Of a stretch of 64,000 nt of DNA, positions 24,461-35,922 are shown piece after piece. The stretch is from Lycium barbarum. Its lineage: Eukaryota; Streptophyta; Magnoliopsida; Solanales; Solanaceae. Both the position numbers and the translations under genes were made by a program. A model generated the notes under the pieces. It was not told the DNA's origin and did not search any database. It worked only from the letters and a program-made list of their open reading frames with translations. Within the stretch, counting starts at the first letter, position 1, and every line of letters begins with the position of its first letter. The stretch spans positions 76,528,307 through 76,592,306 of the forward strand of contig NC_083339.1 of the NCBI RefSeq assembly GCF_019175385.1. Direction: 5' to 3'.

Positions 24461-25446
24461 GGAAAATTTTCACCCATTATCTTCCTCATTGCATGCCAAA
24501 AGATCTGGAATATTTTAGAGAGAGAGAGTGAGGAGAGTTAGAGAGATAAATCAAGGGTTCGATCAAGTTTGAGGCCCCGAATCCCGAGGCTCGTGAAGGA
24601 TAAAGTGTAATACGAGTTGTCGTCGTTGTTTCAAGCTAAATATTGTGCTTGGGGGATGATATTTTCGTGGTTGAGCTGCTGCTAGGGTATGTATTATTTT
24701 CTCATCTTTGTTATTGAGATGATTACGTGGAGATTTAACGGATTAAAGTGTTAGAAATATAGTTATAATTATCGTATACCGAATATTAAGGCGTTGTGGT
24801 TTAGGGGCTGTTTTGGATAGAATTATGAGATGCGTTTAGTCATATTATTGTTGTAAATTGTTAGATTTGTTGTTATTGTTGGTTATTAGCTTAATTTGGA
24901 ATTGTTGGGTTGGTAGGATTATAGGGGAGATGCTGTCCAAATCCCGTTAGGCGACAGAATAAATAATTAGTTAGAATAATCTTGTTGGCCTAGTCTTAAT
25001 CCCTATATTGTTGTTGGTATTTTTGTTGACTAAGCTCGGGAAGGGACTCGAGGATTTGCTTGAGGCATAAATAAGGTATGTAAGGCTAACCCTTCTTTCA
25101 TATTTTGGCATGATCCCTTTTATATGACTCCTAAAGAACGTAAAACATAAGTACTCTATTCTTAGTTGGATTTGGAGTCGATATCCAATGTCTTGTTTCG
25201 TTCATGCTATACTCTTGTTGATAATACGAAGGAAGCTTCTGTAATACATTATACTTACATGTTCACTACAAAGCAAATGGTAAATAAAGGAAACTCTAAA
25301 ACTTGTTCTCAAAATCTCTCCAAAGGGAGTTGTAATAGAAACCATTCTGAAAGGGGTGCAACGTTTTGTAACTTCATTACATATTTATACTGTATATCAT
25401 ATGTATTGTTATTGTTCCACCTGATCAGCTGGATTATGATATTCTT

Positions 25447-25547
25447 AAGCCGGAAGCGGCTGCCCGAAGGGGCCACCCTAGCTAAGCCGGAAGCGGCTGC
25501 CCGAAGGGACTATTGTGTTATTAGCCGGAAGCGGCTACGAGTAGGAT
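25447..25547 (+). repeat. Approximately 39-bp minisatellite, three copies, in LTR-A
   Basis: Three 'gccggaagcggc' units linked by 'tgcccgaaggg', the same repeat as in LTR-C (13,465-13,855). The LTR-A and LTR-C starts are otherwise unlike. Confidence 0.85.
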
Positions 25548-26205
25548 ATTCTATATTTATATTGTGTATGCTAGAATTTGTGTAAGGGACCATATGACAT
25601 GGTTCAAAGTGCTGTTCCAGGTTACTCCCAGGTTGCTTTCTAAACGTGCTTACTGTTACACTTTTCCTTGTTTTATGATTCAGTATTGCCTTACATATTT
25701 AGTACATATTCTGTACTGACCCCCTTTCTTCGGGGGCTGCGTTTCATGCCCATAGGTTCGGGGATGCGGTTAGACGATCCAGCCATCTAGGAGGAGTCAG
25801 CATTGAGAGTCAAAAAGCTCCACTTGCTCGGAGACTGTTCCTGTTTTGGTATAATTTTGTTTGTATACATTATGGGTACGACAGGGCCCTGTCCCGTCAC
25901 TTATGCACGGTCATACTCTTCTAGTAGTCTGCGGACAGCGTGGGTGTCATGGATACTGTTTGGCCTTGCCGACCATTGTTTAGTTGTACAAAAGTATCGG
26001 CAGCCTCGTTGGCTTGCATTGTGATATGTTACGTATATATAAGTATGTTTTGAGTTACAGATGGACTTTGGCATTTTATTCACAGCTTCCAAACTTAGTT
26101 AAATAGACCCTATTGAATGCCAAGTTTCAGTACATGTAACATAAGTTGGGTTATCGGGCAGGTTAAGCTCGGTCACTCGTCATGGCCCTAGGTTGGGTCG
26201 TGACA

Positions 26206-27637
26206 AAGAAAATCTCCTATAGTAGGATATGAGAAAATTAAAAGCGTGAATAAAGGAAGGGAAATGAGTATGACAAGATAGGCTATGAGCGAGTTTTAGT
26301 ACGGATGAGTTATGTAAAGCATAATGAACCAGGAGAAGGAAAGACTATGACTAAGATTGGATATATTTTATACAAGTTGTACAACAATAGTTATGCAATC
26401 TACGAATATTTGTATGCTAAGAATGAGGCCAAGTGAGTACTTGATAAGAAGAGTAAGGATTCAGTAATAACAATGCGGTTGTGATATTTTTGATACATTA
26501 AGGAAAGGTGTAAGATGATATGAGCCAAATTACTGAGATAGAATTAGTACTGAAGGCAATAGGACATGGCCATAGTTGAGCCCCGATACCGATTGAAAGA
26601 TACAAGAGGAGAATGGAAGGTAAAGCATAAAGACTAGTGAAATGACGTTAAGGTATTTCTCGGGCTAATTTGAGCACCTTCGCATATTCTTGTAAAGATT
26701 GCAACATAATGTGTGACAGAAAAACCAAGAGCAAATTCTAAGTAAAGAGGTAATAGAAGAGTTTGAATAAAAAATAATAATAAAGAAACGATACGAGAGA
26801 ATATGCCTAAAGTGTTACAAGTTGGATTAAGGGAAACTGTGAAATGGTTTAAGGAAGACGAACAGAGCAAGCTGGTTACTGGATGACAGTGAATTTATAT
26901 GTCAAATAAAAAATCCTTTCAGAATTATACCAGTTAATAATAGACAGGTCACAGAGCAGCTATGTAAAGTTTTAATATGAGGGAACTCCAGCGCTACTTG
27001 ATAGCCAACTCTAAAGATCGAGATTAAGAGCTAAAAGCAAAGTGACAGTTAAAATCTTTTAAAAAGAAAGTCGAGAAGTGATACATGATGCTGAAGATTC
27101 CAGAATATGGACTGTAACAGCAGAGCAATGTAAGGTTATTGAAGTAAAATAGTGTTACACCTAGGGAAATTTCATTTTATTCATAGAGTCTGCGAAGGGT
27201 CTACAGGTTACCAGAGGCATGAAATACTCCAAGGATTGTAAAGTCTAATAAATCGACGAGGGACGCCTGCGCGTTACAAAATCTTATTTAAAGATTAAGA
27301 GGTAAGATGAAGTGAACGATACATCTTAAGGGAGTAACTATAGAAGAAGAAAGAGTCGAGTTATAACTAAGTGCACCAGGGGGAGAGTAAGATTTCAGCA
27401 GAAGAGCTCGTAATACAACTGTCAGCCAACTGCGAAATAAGGAGGAGAGTGAAGACAACGACGTGGAATTATTACCTCGAGAAGCAACAGAAAGAGGAAA
27501 TATTGCGGGAATGGTTACTTAGAGATCTGGAATGCATTATAATAAATTGAAGGGAACCGACCAACGAAAGAGGCATGTGAAGAGCATAATTCAATAAAAG
27601 AACATTTAAGGAAGTATTGGGAGCACAGGACTAGTTT
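26206..27637 (+). mobile_element. Element F, non-coding internal region (right part)
   Basis: Reverse-complement match to E0 at 10,044-10,110 and 5,883-7,385. It contains no gag or pol signature. The best explanation is that E3 inserted into F between 1,571 and 26,206 and a later deletion removed about 0.9 kb of F plus 66 bp of E3's LTR. Confidence 0.65.
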
Positions 27638-27673
27638 AACATTCGAGGACGAATGTTCCAAAGGGGGGAAGGA
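27638..27673 (+). promoter_or_regulatory. Element F hairpin and polypurine tract
   Basis: Perfect inverted repeat AACATTCG / CGAATGTT at 27,638-27,657, then AAGGGGGGAAGGA (27,661-27,673) directly before an LTR starting TGTTATATCCCG. Confidence 0.85.
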
Positions 27674-28219
27674 TGTTATATCCCGTATTTTGTACGTTGG
27701 ATTATTCGTAAGCTAATCGACATAAGTTCTAGGACAAGATTATTTTTGAGATATGAGACAAGGACTTTTTAATCCCGATTTTAATAGTGCACGGTTTGCA
27801 AATTGATCACAATTAGTGTGGAAACATTAGTGAAGATTAGGGATTAATTACCATGATTAGATTATTAAGTGGGGATTAATGATTAATTAACTTAATTAGA
27901 CCACTAAATGGACCCCACTACAACATGGCTGAATTTGATTGGTGCATGCCATAGTGAGACACATGTCAAGTGAGCTGGCCACATGTCAAGTGGGGAGGTA
28001 GCATATATATATTTCAGGGATGACTAATTAGTAGTCATACACTTCATTTCATCTTCTCCAACTCATTTGAAGCAGTGATCATGAACAGCCATGGCTGCCA
28101 AGCTGACGACCAGCTTTAAGATGGTGAAAGAAAGGGAATTTTGATTCCATTAAGGTGTTCTAAATGTCCCAAAGAAGGCAGCAACGTTAGAATTTAAATT
28201 GAGGAAAAAGAAGTGGTAT
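27674..28219 (+). mobile_element. Element F, 3' LTR, first 546 bp
   Basis: Begins TGTTATATCCCGTATTTTG; similar to the LTR starts at 7,604, 45,328 and 55,569. A TA-rich box lies at 28,013-28,022. It is cut at 28,220 by a reverse LTR-C; the rest of this LTR is not recognisable downstream. Confidence 0.8.
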
Positions 28220-29110
28220 TGTCACACCCTAACAGTGGTAGGGCATGACGGGCACCCGACTCTCATCAGAGTCAAACGAACCTTTAGACATTCGCTCTAT
28301 CAAATCCTATCATTTCAAAAACTTTTAAGAATATAAAACTTTTCCAAATAGAAATCATTATCTTTATAACGATTATGAAAACTTTCAATCAAATAAGTAC
28401 TTTAAACCAATTGAAATCATCTAAAATACATACTCTTTTAAAATCCACAAATGACTCAACTGGCATCACTTTGTCGACATCTCGACAAACATACCACAGG
28501 ACACTATCTGCAGAAGTCTCTAAGAAGTAAACTGAACATTATGAGTTAGGACAGGGCCCTGACATACCCATAATCATACATATCGATACATGACTCAGCA
28601 CCACTCCAGAATGAGGTGGAACTTGCCAATCCCAGCTGACGTCCAACCATCCCAGCTATACACTTAACCTGCCAAACAATCTGGGGCTGCGGGCATGAAC
28701 ACAGCGTACCCAGGAAATAGGACATCACTACGGACAATGTACTGAGTATGTAAGGTGGTAACAAGTCATAATCATAATTTGACTTAGGAGAGAAGAAATC
28801 GCAACCTAACTCAATATCTGCAGCCTTCGCTGGAAGAAACATAAATGTGCACACGAAGTCTCAAAATAATCTTTAAGTAAATAATGCAATCCAACACATA
28901 TGCCGCTCCCGACATCTTAACAGAATAGTCCCTTCGGACAGCCGCTTCCGGCTAGTATCACAATAGTCCCTTCGGACAGCCGCTTCCGGCTAGTATCACA
29001 ATAGTCCCTTCGGACAGCCGCTTCCGGCATAATAATGATGGCCCCTTCGGCCAGCCGCTTCCGGCTTAATAACGATGGCCCCTTCGGCCAGCCGCTTCCG
29101 GCTTAATATC
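28220..29110 (-). mobile_element. LTR-C (second copy), 3' end part
   Basis: The plus strand starts TGTCACACCCTAAC, the reverse of an LTR end. It carries the reversed minisatellite at 28,930-29,103. It is split by a solo LTR at 29,111; the other half continues at 32,920. The duplication candidate on the left is GGTAT. Confidence 0.75.
28930..29103 (-). repeat. 37-38 bp minisatellite, five copies
   Basis: CCCTTCGG recurs at 28,930, 28,968, 29,006, 29,043 and 29,080, each followed by 'cagccgcttccggct'. It is the reverse complement of the 13,465-13,855 repeat. Confidence 0.9.
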
Positions 29111-29830
29111 TGTCACACCCCCACCTTACTAGGGTGTGATGGGCACCCGACCCTTACTTAGGGCCGAGCGAACCCTCAGACTCTTGCTGCACATAAAGTT
29201 ACATACAAAATTCAATACATAACACAGACCGACATATCGGCTGATGGAGCCGCTTACAGACTGATATACTATACCCACGACGCTGTCTGCAAAGTCTCTA
29301 ACACCATACAGAAACCATAACACATATACCATACCCTGACTTGGCAGTCCTCCAGGAGGAAATGGAGTTCGCCACCACTGCTGAAATATCTTTTATAGTG
29401 TCCTCACCTCGTCTGGGAGTACCTGCGCGGCATGAAACGCAGCCCCCAAAGAACCGGGGGTCAGTACGGAATATGTACTGAGTATGTAAGACATAGAATA
29501 CAGAAGCAGAACCATAATCGAAACAAACGGTACCAAGGGTGAGCATATTATCCTGATTGCCGAATTACTTACTTCTCAGACACAGATCATGCAGACCAAT
29601 ACCGACCATACAGACCGACATAGACCGTACCGACCAATACAAATCATACAGACCGTACAAATAATACAGAGCTTAACAAAATCATACAGAGCATACAAAA
29701 TGCCGACATACTTACTTTCCAGACACCGATCGCACATACCGATATCAGACATCAGAACGAGTGTGGCACGTACAGAACGCACAGATAATGTCATACGTCA
29801 GACGAAGTGCAGAACGTACTAAATGCTCAA

Positions 29831-29968
29831 ATGATGTCATATATCGGACGGTATACAGAACGTACAGATTACTCAGATGATGTCATATATCGGACGGAAT
29901 ACAGAACGTACAGATTACTCAGATGATGCCATATATCGGACGGAATACAGAACGTACAGAATACTCAG
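29831..29968 (-). repeat. 46-bp tandem repeat, three copies
   Basis: ATGATGTCATATATCGGACG recurs at 29,831, 29,877 and 29,923, with a degenerate fourth unit upstream near 29,785. Confidence 0.85.
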
Positions 29969-30727
29969 AATCGTATGTCACGTATGCGTATAACAGAACC
30001 CGGCCCTGTGATAAGGGACGCGATAAACAGAATCATCATATGTCAAAGTCATGTATCATATATGCATATATCAGAACCCGACCCTCCAGTGAGGGCGCGG
30101 TAACAGAGCCCGGCCCTCTAGTACGGGACGCGGTGAACAGACAGATCATATGCCATCCTGGCCACCACCCCATATCATCATACCATATAACAGAGCCCGG
30201 CCCGCCTATGAGGGACGCGGTGAACAATGCAGGGGATTGCGCACGATAACAAAACCTGGCCTGGGACGCAGTGAATCATATCGTAGCGGACACACGAGGA
30301 CATAACAGAACCTGGCCCGGGACGCAGTGAAAGATACATTGAGTCATGCACGAGCAGAGCCGTGAGAAACCACATGCATAGAAATCAAGACTCGACAGAC
30401 CAGTGTACTTACCGATACCTGGAGGCTCGGAATAGATTTCAGGTCAATCCGGCGTAGTATGAGAAAGTTACGAGCGTTTGAAGTACAAAACGCTTTATAA
30501 GCGCTTCAGAAGCCTTTTTCGGAGAATCAGAGTCATAGTTATACCAGGCACCTTTGGATGTCCTTACGAATCATATCAAATAGAGATTTTGGAACCATAC
30601 CCACGTATAAGAAAATTATGGACGTCTTGATACAGAAACCTCTTCGAACATTTCAGAGCAATCCGAGATCGTATACGGAAGTTAGGGACATTAAATCTTA
30701 CAGAAATTCTCGAACCAGAATAAACAT

Positions 30728-31001
30728 ATCAGAATGCTCTTATCAGGATACTGATTTCGGAATTCTCATATCAGGATACTCATATCGGAATACTTATATC
30801 AGCATACTTACATCAGAATACTTATATCAAAATGCTCATATCGAAACACTTATATCAGAAGACTGATATCAAAATGCTTATATCAAGACACTTATATCAA
30901 AATACTTATATCAGAATACTTATATCATAATACATATATCAGAATACTTGTACCAAAATACTTATATCAAAATACTTATATCAAATACTTATATCAAGGG
31001 A
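30728..31001 (-). repeat. 14-bp tandem repeat, about 18 copies
   Basis: Consensus ATATCAGAATACTT with single-base variants (ATATCAAAATACTT, ATATCGGAATACTT) over about 270 bp within the solo LTR. The fwd copy of LTR-C (10,940-14,502) lacks such an array, so it expanded in this copy or lineage. Confidence 0.9.
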
Positions 31002-32919
31002 TGAACTAGGGTCACAAACTCAGGTCAAGAAGTGAATTAGAATCATAATCAGACTCAGAATCACAGAACATAGTTACCCCAAGGCAGCATATCACATTAT
31101 ACGTTACTTGGCTCTAGGACATGCCAAAGAAAGAAAAGGTAAACCTTACATACCTGTGCCGCGACCAACTACTTACGCTTGTGCATCCAACTTGTTTGTC
31201 TACATTCAAGAGGATTCATCCATTCATTAGATTCGTTGTCACATACTTGCCCTAATCATTCAAACACATTCACTTATATTCTGCCGGAATTTCGGTAGCA
31301 TCTCCCCTGTAAATGTACCAACCCCGAGAATATGGCTCGGCCCAATTCAACAACAACCCAACCAACAACCAAGCTATGGCATCAATAATCAATTCAAGAA
31401 TACATTCTAACATTAAACGCTCTTTTTACGTAATCCAACAACGTTCACAATATTCCTACTAATATCAACGTTTATGCATTCGATTACTAATCCAAGACCA
31501 TTCAAACAATATTCACGAATGCTTTAAACAATTGACACAATTTTTCAAACAACCCAACAATGCACCATGGAACCCGAAATCTTCCAACTTCCATAGGAAC
31601 CATCACAACACATTTCTTCTTCAAACTTCACAAACTACACCAACAAACCACACTTTAACAACATTATTATCATGATTACAAGAAACTACATTTGATTCAA
31701 ATTGGCTTCCAAAAACAGCCCGCAACAATTACGACACCATCTTAGATCATTAAGCTCTCATTTACATCACATAATCCACAACACAACAACCCAAACATAC
31801 TAAATAAAATTAGTCCATTCTTTGACATGCAAAACAGTCCATTTTCGGCCAGCCCTTCAACACACACATTCCATAATTTTCATCCATTTTTTTGCACATC
31901 ACAACAACACATAATCATGCTAAATACACTTAATTCATCATTTCTACACACCACACACACACACGGCTACACACACTAATCTCAACTCCAACTTGAATCA
32001 TCAAGTTCTCATTTTCATCATAGGATACTTATCAACAACAATCAAATTACCATATAAAAATTATTCCATTTTTTTCCTACACAACATGTACACACACGGC
32101 CAAGCTTCCAACATGCATGTTTTCATGCTTCTCTTCCATTTCCACATACCACAACATACACAAACCATTTATAACATATAAAAGAGGATTAATTTTTACC
32201 TTTTCCTCCCAACTTCTTTACTCAACCAAAGTGCGGAAAACAATGAAACGGATGGCCTATCTTCCGAAACAATTACACCACGTTCTAGAGGGCCCTTGAA
32301 TTAGTAGGAATACCACAAGAAAATAATTTTAGGAGCAAAATTTCAAGGGGCAAAAATTTGAGAGCTTGGCCGAAATGGCCATGGTTGTGGCTCTCCTTCT
32401 TTCTTTGTTTCCTTTTTCTTGAAAATTCTAGAGTTAAAATAAAGGCCCCTTACTTATATATATATATATACATATATCCTCCAAGTCGTGTGAGGGGCAC
32501 ATGCCCCTTCTCTAGAAAACTCTTCCATTTTCTTGATTTTTCTTTCCCTTTTTTTTTTCTTTTGAATTGTTTTATTTGGTCAAAGAAGACCAAATGTTTT
32601 CCTTGGTACACTTTAGCCCCCAAAGCAATGTGGGCATATACTTATGCCACACAACCAACATGGAAATTTTATGAACTTTCAAGACTTTTGTGAAATTCCC
32701 ATTTTACCCCTAGCCTTCCATAATATCACCATGGTTCTATTTTACGAATTTCCTTTTTCGCCCTCAACCTTTCTTAATTTTTCCATAATACTAATGTTGT
32801 GAATAATATTTATAACCCACTTGTTCATTGAAATACATTTGGAAAATGGTCATTCCCCTAACTTCGTTACGACTACCTTGGAATATCCGAACGTATAAAA
32901 TACGGGATATAACAATATC

Positions 32920-34078
32920 AACTAAAACTCAATACACAAATATCAATTTCAATTCATATCATACTCAAAACACTAATCAAGTCATCACAATCCAGTTATT
33001 AGCCTTAGTCTTTCATAAGAAGTTATCAAATTTATATCTCACTAGACTTAGGAGGATCTTACTACTTATGTTCTACTCAATTTCATCTTATTGCCCTACC
33101 CAAAGAATAAAAGATCATATCAATACAAAGGGATGATACTATAGAATGTATATATAAATCGTAAATGAAATGAAGTAGTAAGATCTCGCGCCCCCTTCGG
33201 AGTGGTTTTGAAAATCAAACTTTACGTTTCCTTTAGTATAAAACTCATTTCATCGAAATCATTAGTAAAACCATATACACAACTCAACTTGGCACCTTAT
33301 GGGTGTTCCCTTCGGAACAACATAGGAGTATAGTATCAATAAGCCATCACAAGAAACATTTAGACCTTACTCATCTAAGAATGGAATCATGTGGAGTACA
33401 TATAGAATGGATAACAACAAGAATCATGCCAAAGGAAGAAAGGTTTGCCTTACATACCTTTGCCTCTTTCCAGCTAACCACAGCCCATCTTCGGGTCATG
33501 CTAATCTATCAACAATACCAATTTACCAACAATCAATCAAATATATATCCTTATAATCAATCCCTTAAACTTATCTTTATTTCTAACGGAATTTCGACAG
33601 CATTTCCTTTATAAACTTGACAACCCCAAGAATCCAATTTAGCTAAATTAACAACAACAAGAACCATCTCATATAAGCCTTTTTAAACTCAAAGTATCAA
33701 CTCCCAAGGATATACACCAAAACGGCCCGGTATACGCTTTGTATACGATATCTTCATACACTTTATTCTCCCAAATTCAAGAACAACAACTTATCAACAA
33801 CATCAACAATTATTTTATATCAATATCCAACTATCCTGTCCATTTAATCATACCAAAACAGCTCATTTGATATCCAAAAATTATAACCGAACTTTCAATG
33901 TCATTTTCTCTATTCTAACTCGTCAAATCTATCAATGATCAGGGTAAGAACATCATTAAAATATTAAACATACCTTATATGAGCAGCCACCACGAAAACA
34001 ACATCCCTTAAGTTCAATTTTTAGCTTAAAACGACGGCAAATACTTGTACTACACTTTACACTTTACGGCATTGGAAA
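32920..34078 (-). mobile_element. LTR-C (second copy), 5' part, truncated
   Basis: Continuation of 28,220-29,110 after the solo LTR. It includes the reverse of the 'ccactccgaaggggg' unit at about 33,190 and of the 'atttcgacagcatttcc' segment at 33,590. It ends at an abrupt join to E1's LTR near 34,079; its own terminal bases are lost. The 102- and 103-residue frames here have no motif. Confidence 0.65.
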
Positions 34079-35716
34079 GCTTAGACACTTGAAATGTAGA
34101 AGAACATAGAAATGGGTCATTGTTGAGTGAATAATGACATAAATGAATGATAGTGGAATTGAACTATGAATATTGAAATGTTGTGAGTACAAATACATTA
34201 TAAATGATGTTTATGTCATGAAACAAGCATTAAATGCATGAAAACGCAAGATGAGCTAGAAGTAGAAATAAGGGAAAAATTTGTGTAAAATGGTGGATTT
34301 TGCCAAATGTACGTAAACGACGATTGTCGATTGTGGTATTGCGAATAATATTATGAACATTGGGAGTTGATATAGAATGTGAGAAAAGTAGTATGAGCAA
34401 AGGAGACGCTGCCCAACTTTTCCTAGAATTAGCGACGCGTTTTTATAGTTAGTTTACTAATGTTGATACGAATTCTCTTATGAAGGTAACGACGTGATAT
34501 CGACGGAGAACAAGTGAGGGATATCTTAGCTAAACGACCAAGGTATGTGAGGCTAGTCCTTCTTTCTAATGGCATGAATCTTTTAGCTTGAATCCCTATT
34601 CCGTTCATGAGTTCTTACATTCTAAGAAGTTAAAAGCTTATACCTATGAATGTCTATATGAGATAAGATATACGACATGATGACACTAGAATGATGATGA
34701 TGTTATTCCTTGCCTACACTCACCTTATGTACTAGTCCTTTCAAGGTGAGGCAGAATGTCCATAATGGTTCCATAATGTAACCGGGGGATCACGACCTTA
34801 CGTCACCCCGATAGAGTAAAGTTGATCATGAGTTTTATATACGCATTATGATAAGATAAGTAATTTATGATAAGCATATTACTATGAGTATTTATGTTAA
34901 GCATGTCATGATTGCATTCACACCAGGCCTAGTTGGCCGGGCAGACACCGCTTCGGCGGGTGGCGATACGGATACACCATGACATACGGGCGTGGGCAGA
35001 CACTACTAGTGGGCGGCATGAGATGGTACCCCGGACGCGGGAGGCCTGGACGCGGGCTAATATTATTGATTATCACACCGTTCCGACATGGACGGGCAGC
35101 TTGCATATGATGCATACATGTTATGATGATGAGTATGACTAAGATAGCATGCATTACTTCATTTATGATTATCAGTCAGATCCAGATGTCTCATGTTGAT
35201 GTTATCCCCAGATTATTGATGTGTCCTTTCATTATGTATGCCTCTCATACTCGGTACAATATTCGTACTGACATCCTTTCTTCGGACGCTGTGTTCATGC
35301 CCACAGGTAGACAGGGAGGAGAGCTTGGCCCCAGTCCTCAGTAGCTGTCAGCTGATAGATAGCACTCCATTGTTCGGAGGTGCTTATGGCTATTCTTTTG
35401 ATGTACATTCATATATGCATATGTTGGGCATGACGGAGTCTTGTCCGTCTATGTATTCATTATGTTAGTAGAGGCTCGTAGATACGCAGTGTGGGTTAGA
35501 TGGTCTCACAAGATGTTTTCATATGTATGTATATTATTTTGATGGCCGAAAGGCAAATGTATATAAAGTATTTATGTTTTGATTAAATATGATTTTCCTA
35601 CAATTGGTATGTAAAATTGATAAAAGAGTACTAAATGAGCAAGACAAGTAGTAGAGTGAGCGGTGCTCGGTAATTTGCTCCGGGTACCCGTCGCGACCCC
35701 TAGTTGGGTCGTGACA
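34079..35716 (+). mobile_element. E1 5' LTR, truncated
   Basis: Matches 41,649-43,296 of the 3' LTR closely and ends GTTGGGTCGTGACA. Its first about 750 bp are absent; the left neighbour is a truncated reverse LTR-C, so one deletion probably removed both ends. The U3 promoter part is in the missing segment. Confidence 0.9.
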
Positions 35717-35720
35717 GAAG

Positions 35721-35732
35721 TGGTATCAGAGC
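35721..35732 (+). promoter_or_regulatory. E1 primer-binding site (initiator tRNA-Met)
   Basis: TGGTATCAGAGC four bases after the LTR end, as in E0 and E3. Confidence 0.92.
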
Positions 35733-35774
35733 AGTTTGTCCCAGGAAGTGTCTACGAGCCGTGTCTAGTAGAGT

Positions 35775-35813
35775 CTTGTTTATGGTGTGTTGCGCGCCAC
35801 GCTAATAAACAGG
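35775..35813 (+). promoter_or_regulatory. Conserved leader hairpin candidate
   Basis: TGTTTAT (35,777-35,783) can pair with ATAAACA (35,805-35,811), enclosing 'ggtgtgttgcgcgccac', which can itself pair GTG with CAC. Similar arms occur in E3 (about 21,936-21,971) and reversed in E0 (about 19,274-19,312) with changed loops. Position between primer site and gag suggests a packaging or dimerisation signal; that role is inference. Confidence 0.45.
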
Positions 35814-35922
35814 AGGCTACAGGGCATTTTGGAAAATGACCATCTTTCTTCTCATGAGATCGTGCGATAGAGCCATGTCTAGGATTATATCATTCCTAAA
35901 AGTGCGTTATGGTTTCAGAAAA

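Larger units (their letters stand above)
23880..26205 (+). mobile_element. Element E3, 3' LTR (LTR-A, complete)
   Basis: 2,326 bp, TGTTACACCCC to GGGTCGTGACA. It holds a TATTTAA box at 24,454, an intact copy of the region lost from the 5' LTR (25,156-25,768), and a three-copy 'gccggaagcggctgcccgaag' minisatellite at 25,447-25,547. The right flank is AAGAA; the left flank of the element is deleted, so no duplication can be tested. The 139-residue frame at 25,166-25,585 lies within the LTR and has no recognisable motif. Confidence 0.9.
29111..32914 (-). mobile_element. Solo LTR-C with perfect 5-bp duplication ATATC
   Basis: A 3,804-bp LTR on the minus strand, TGTTATATCCCG (at 32,914) to GGTGTGACA (at 29,111), flanked by ATATC at 29,106-29,110 and 32,915-32,919. 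No primer site or polypurine tract adjoins, so it is a solo LTR formed by LTR-LTR recombination. Repeats inside: 46-bp units at 29,831-29,968, hairpin units 'cccggccctctagt..gggacgcggtgaac' at 29,999-30,330, and a 14-bp array at 30,728-31,001. It is similar to 10,940-14,502 in the flanking unique parts, such as the 'ctgccggaatttcgg' segment near 31,280. Confidence 0.92.

Noticed and set aside
28930..29103. Evenly spaced repeats resembling a CRISPR array
   Set aside because: Units are contiguous minisatellite copies with no unique spacers, in a plant retrotransposon LTR.
29589..29822. 77-residue frame rich in Asp, Arg and Tyr
   Set aside because: It translates a degenerate 'cagaccgaccata' repeat in the solo LTR-C.
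30728..31001. Possible telomere- or centromere-like satellite
   Set aside because: The 14-bp unit is confined to one LTR and does not match the plant telomere repeat.
34933..35468. Open frames of 69-78 residues repeated at 42,512-43,122
   Set aside because: They recur only because they lie in the two LTRs of E1; no start context or motif.
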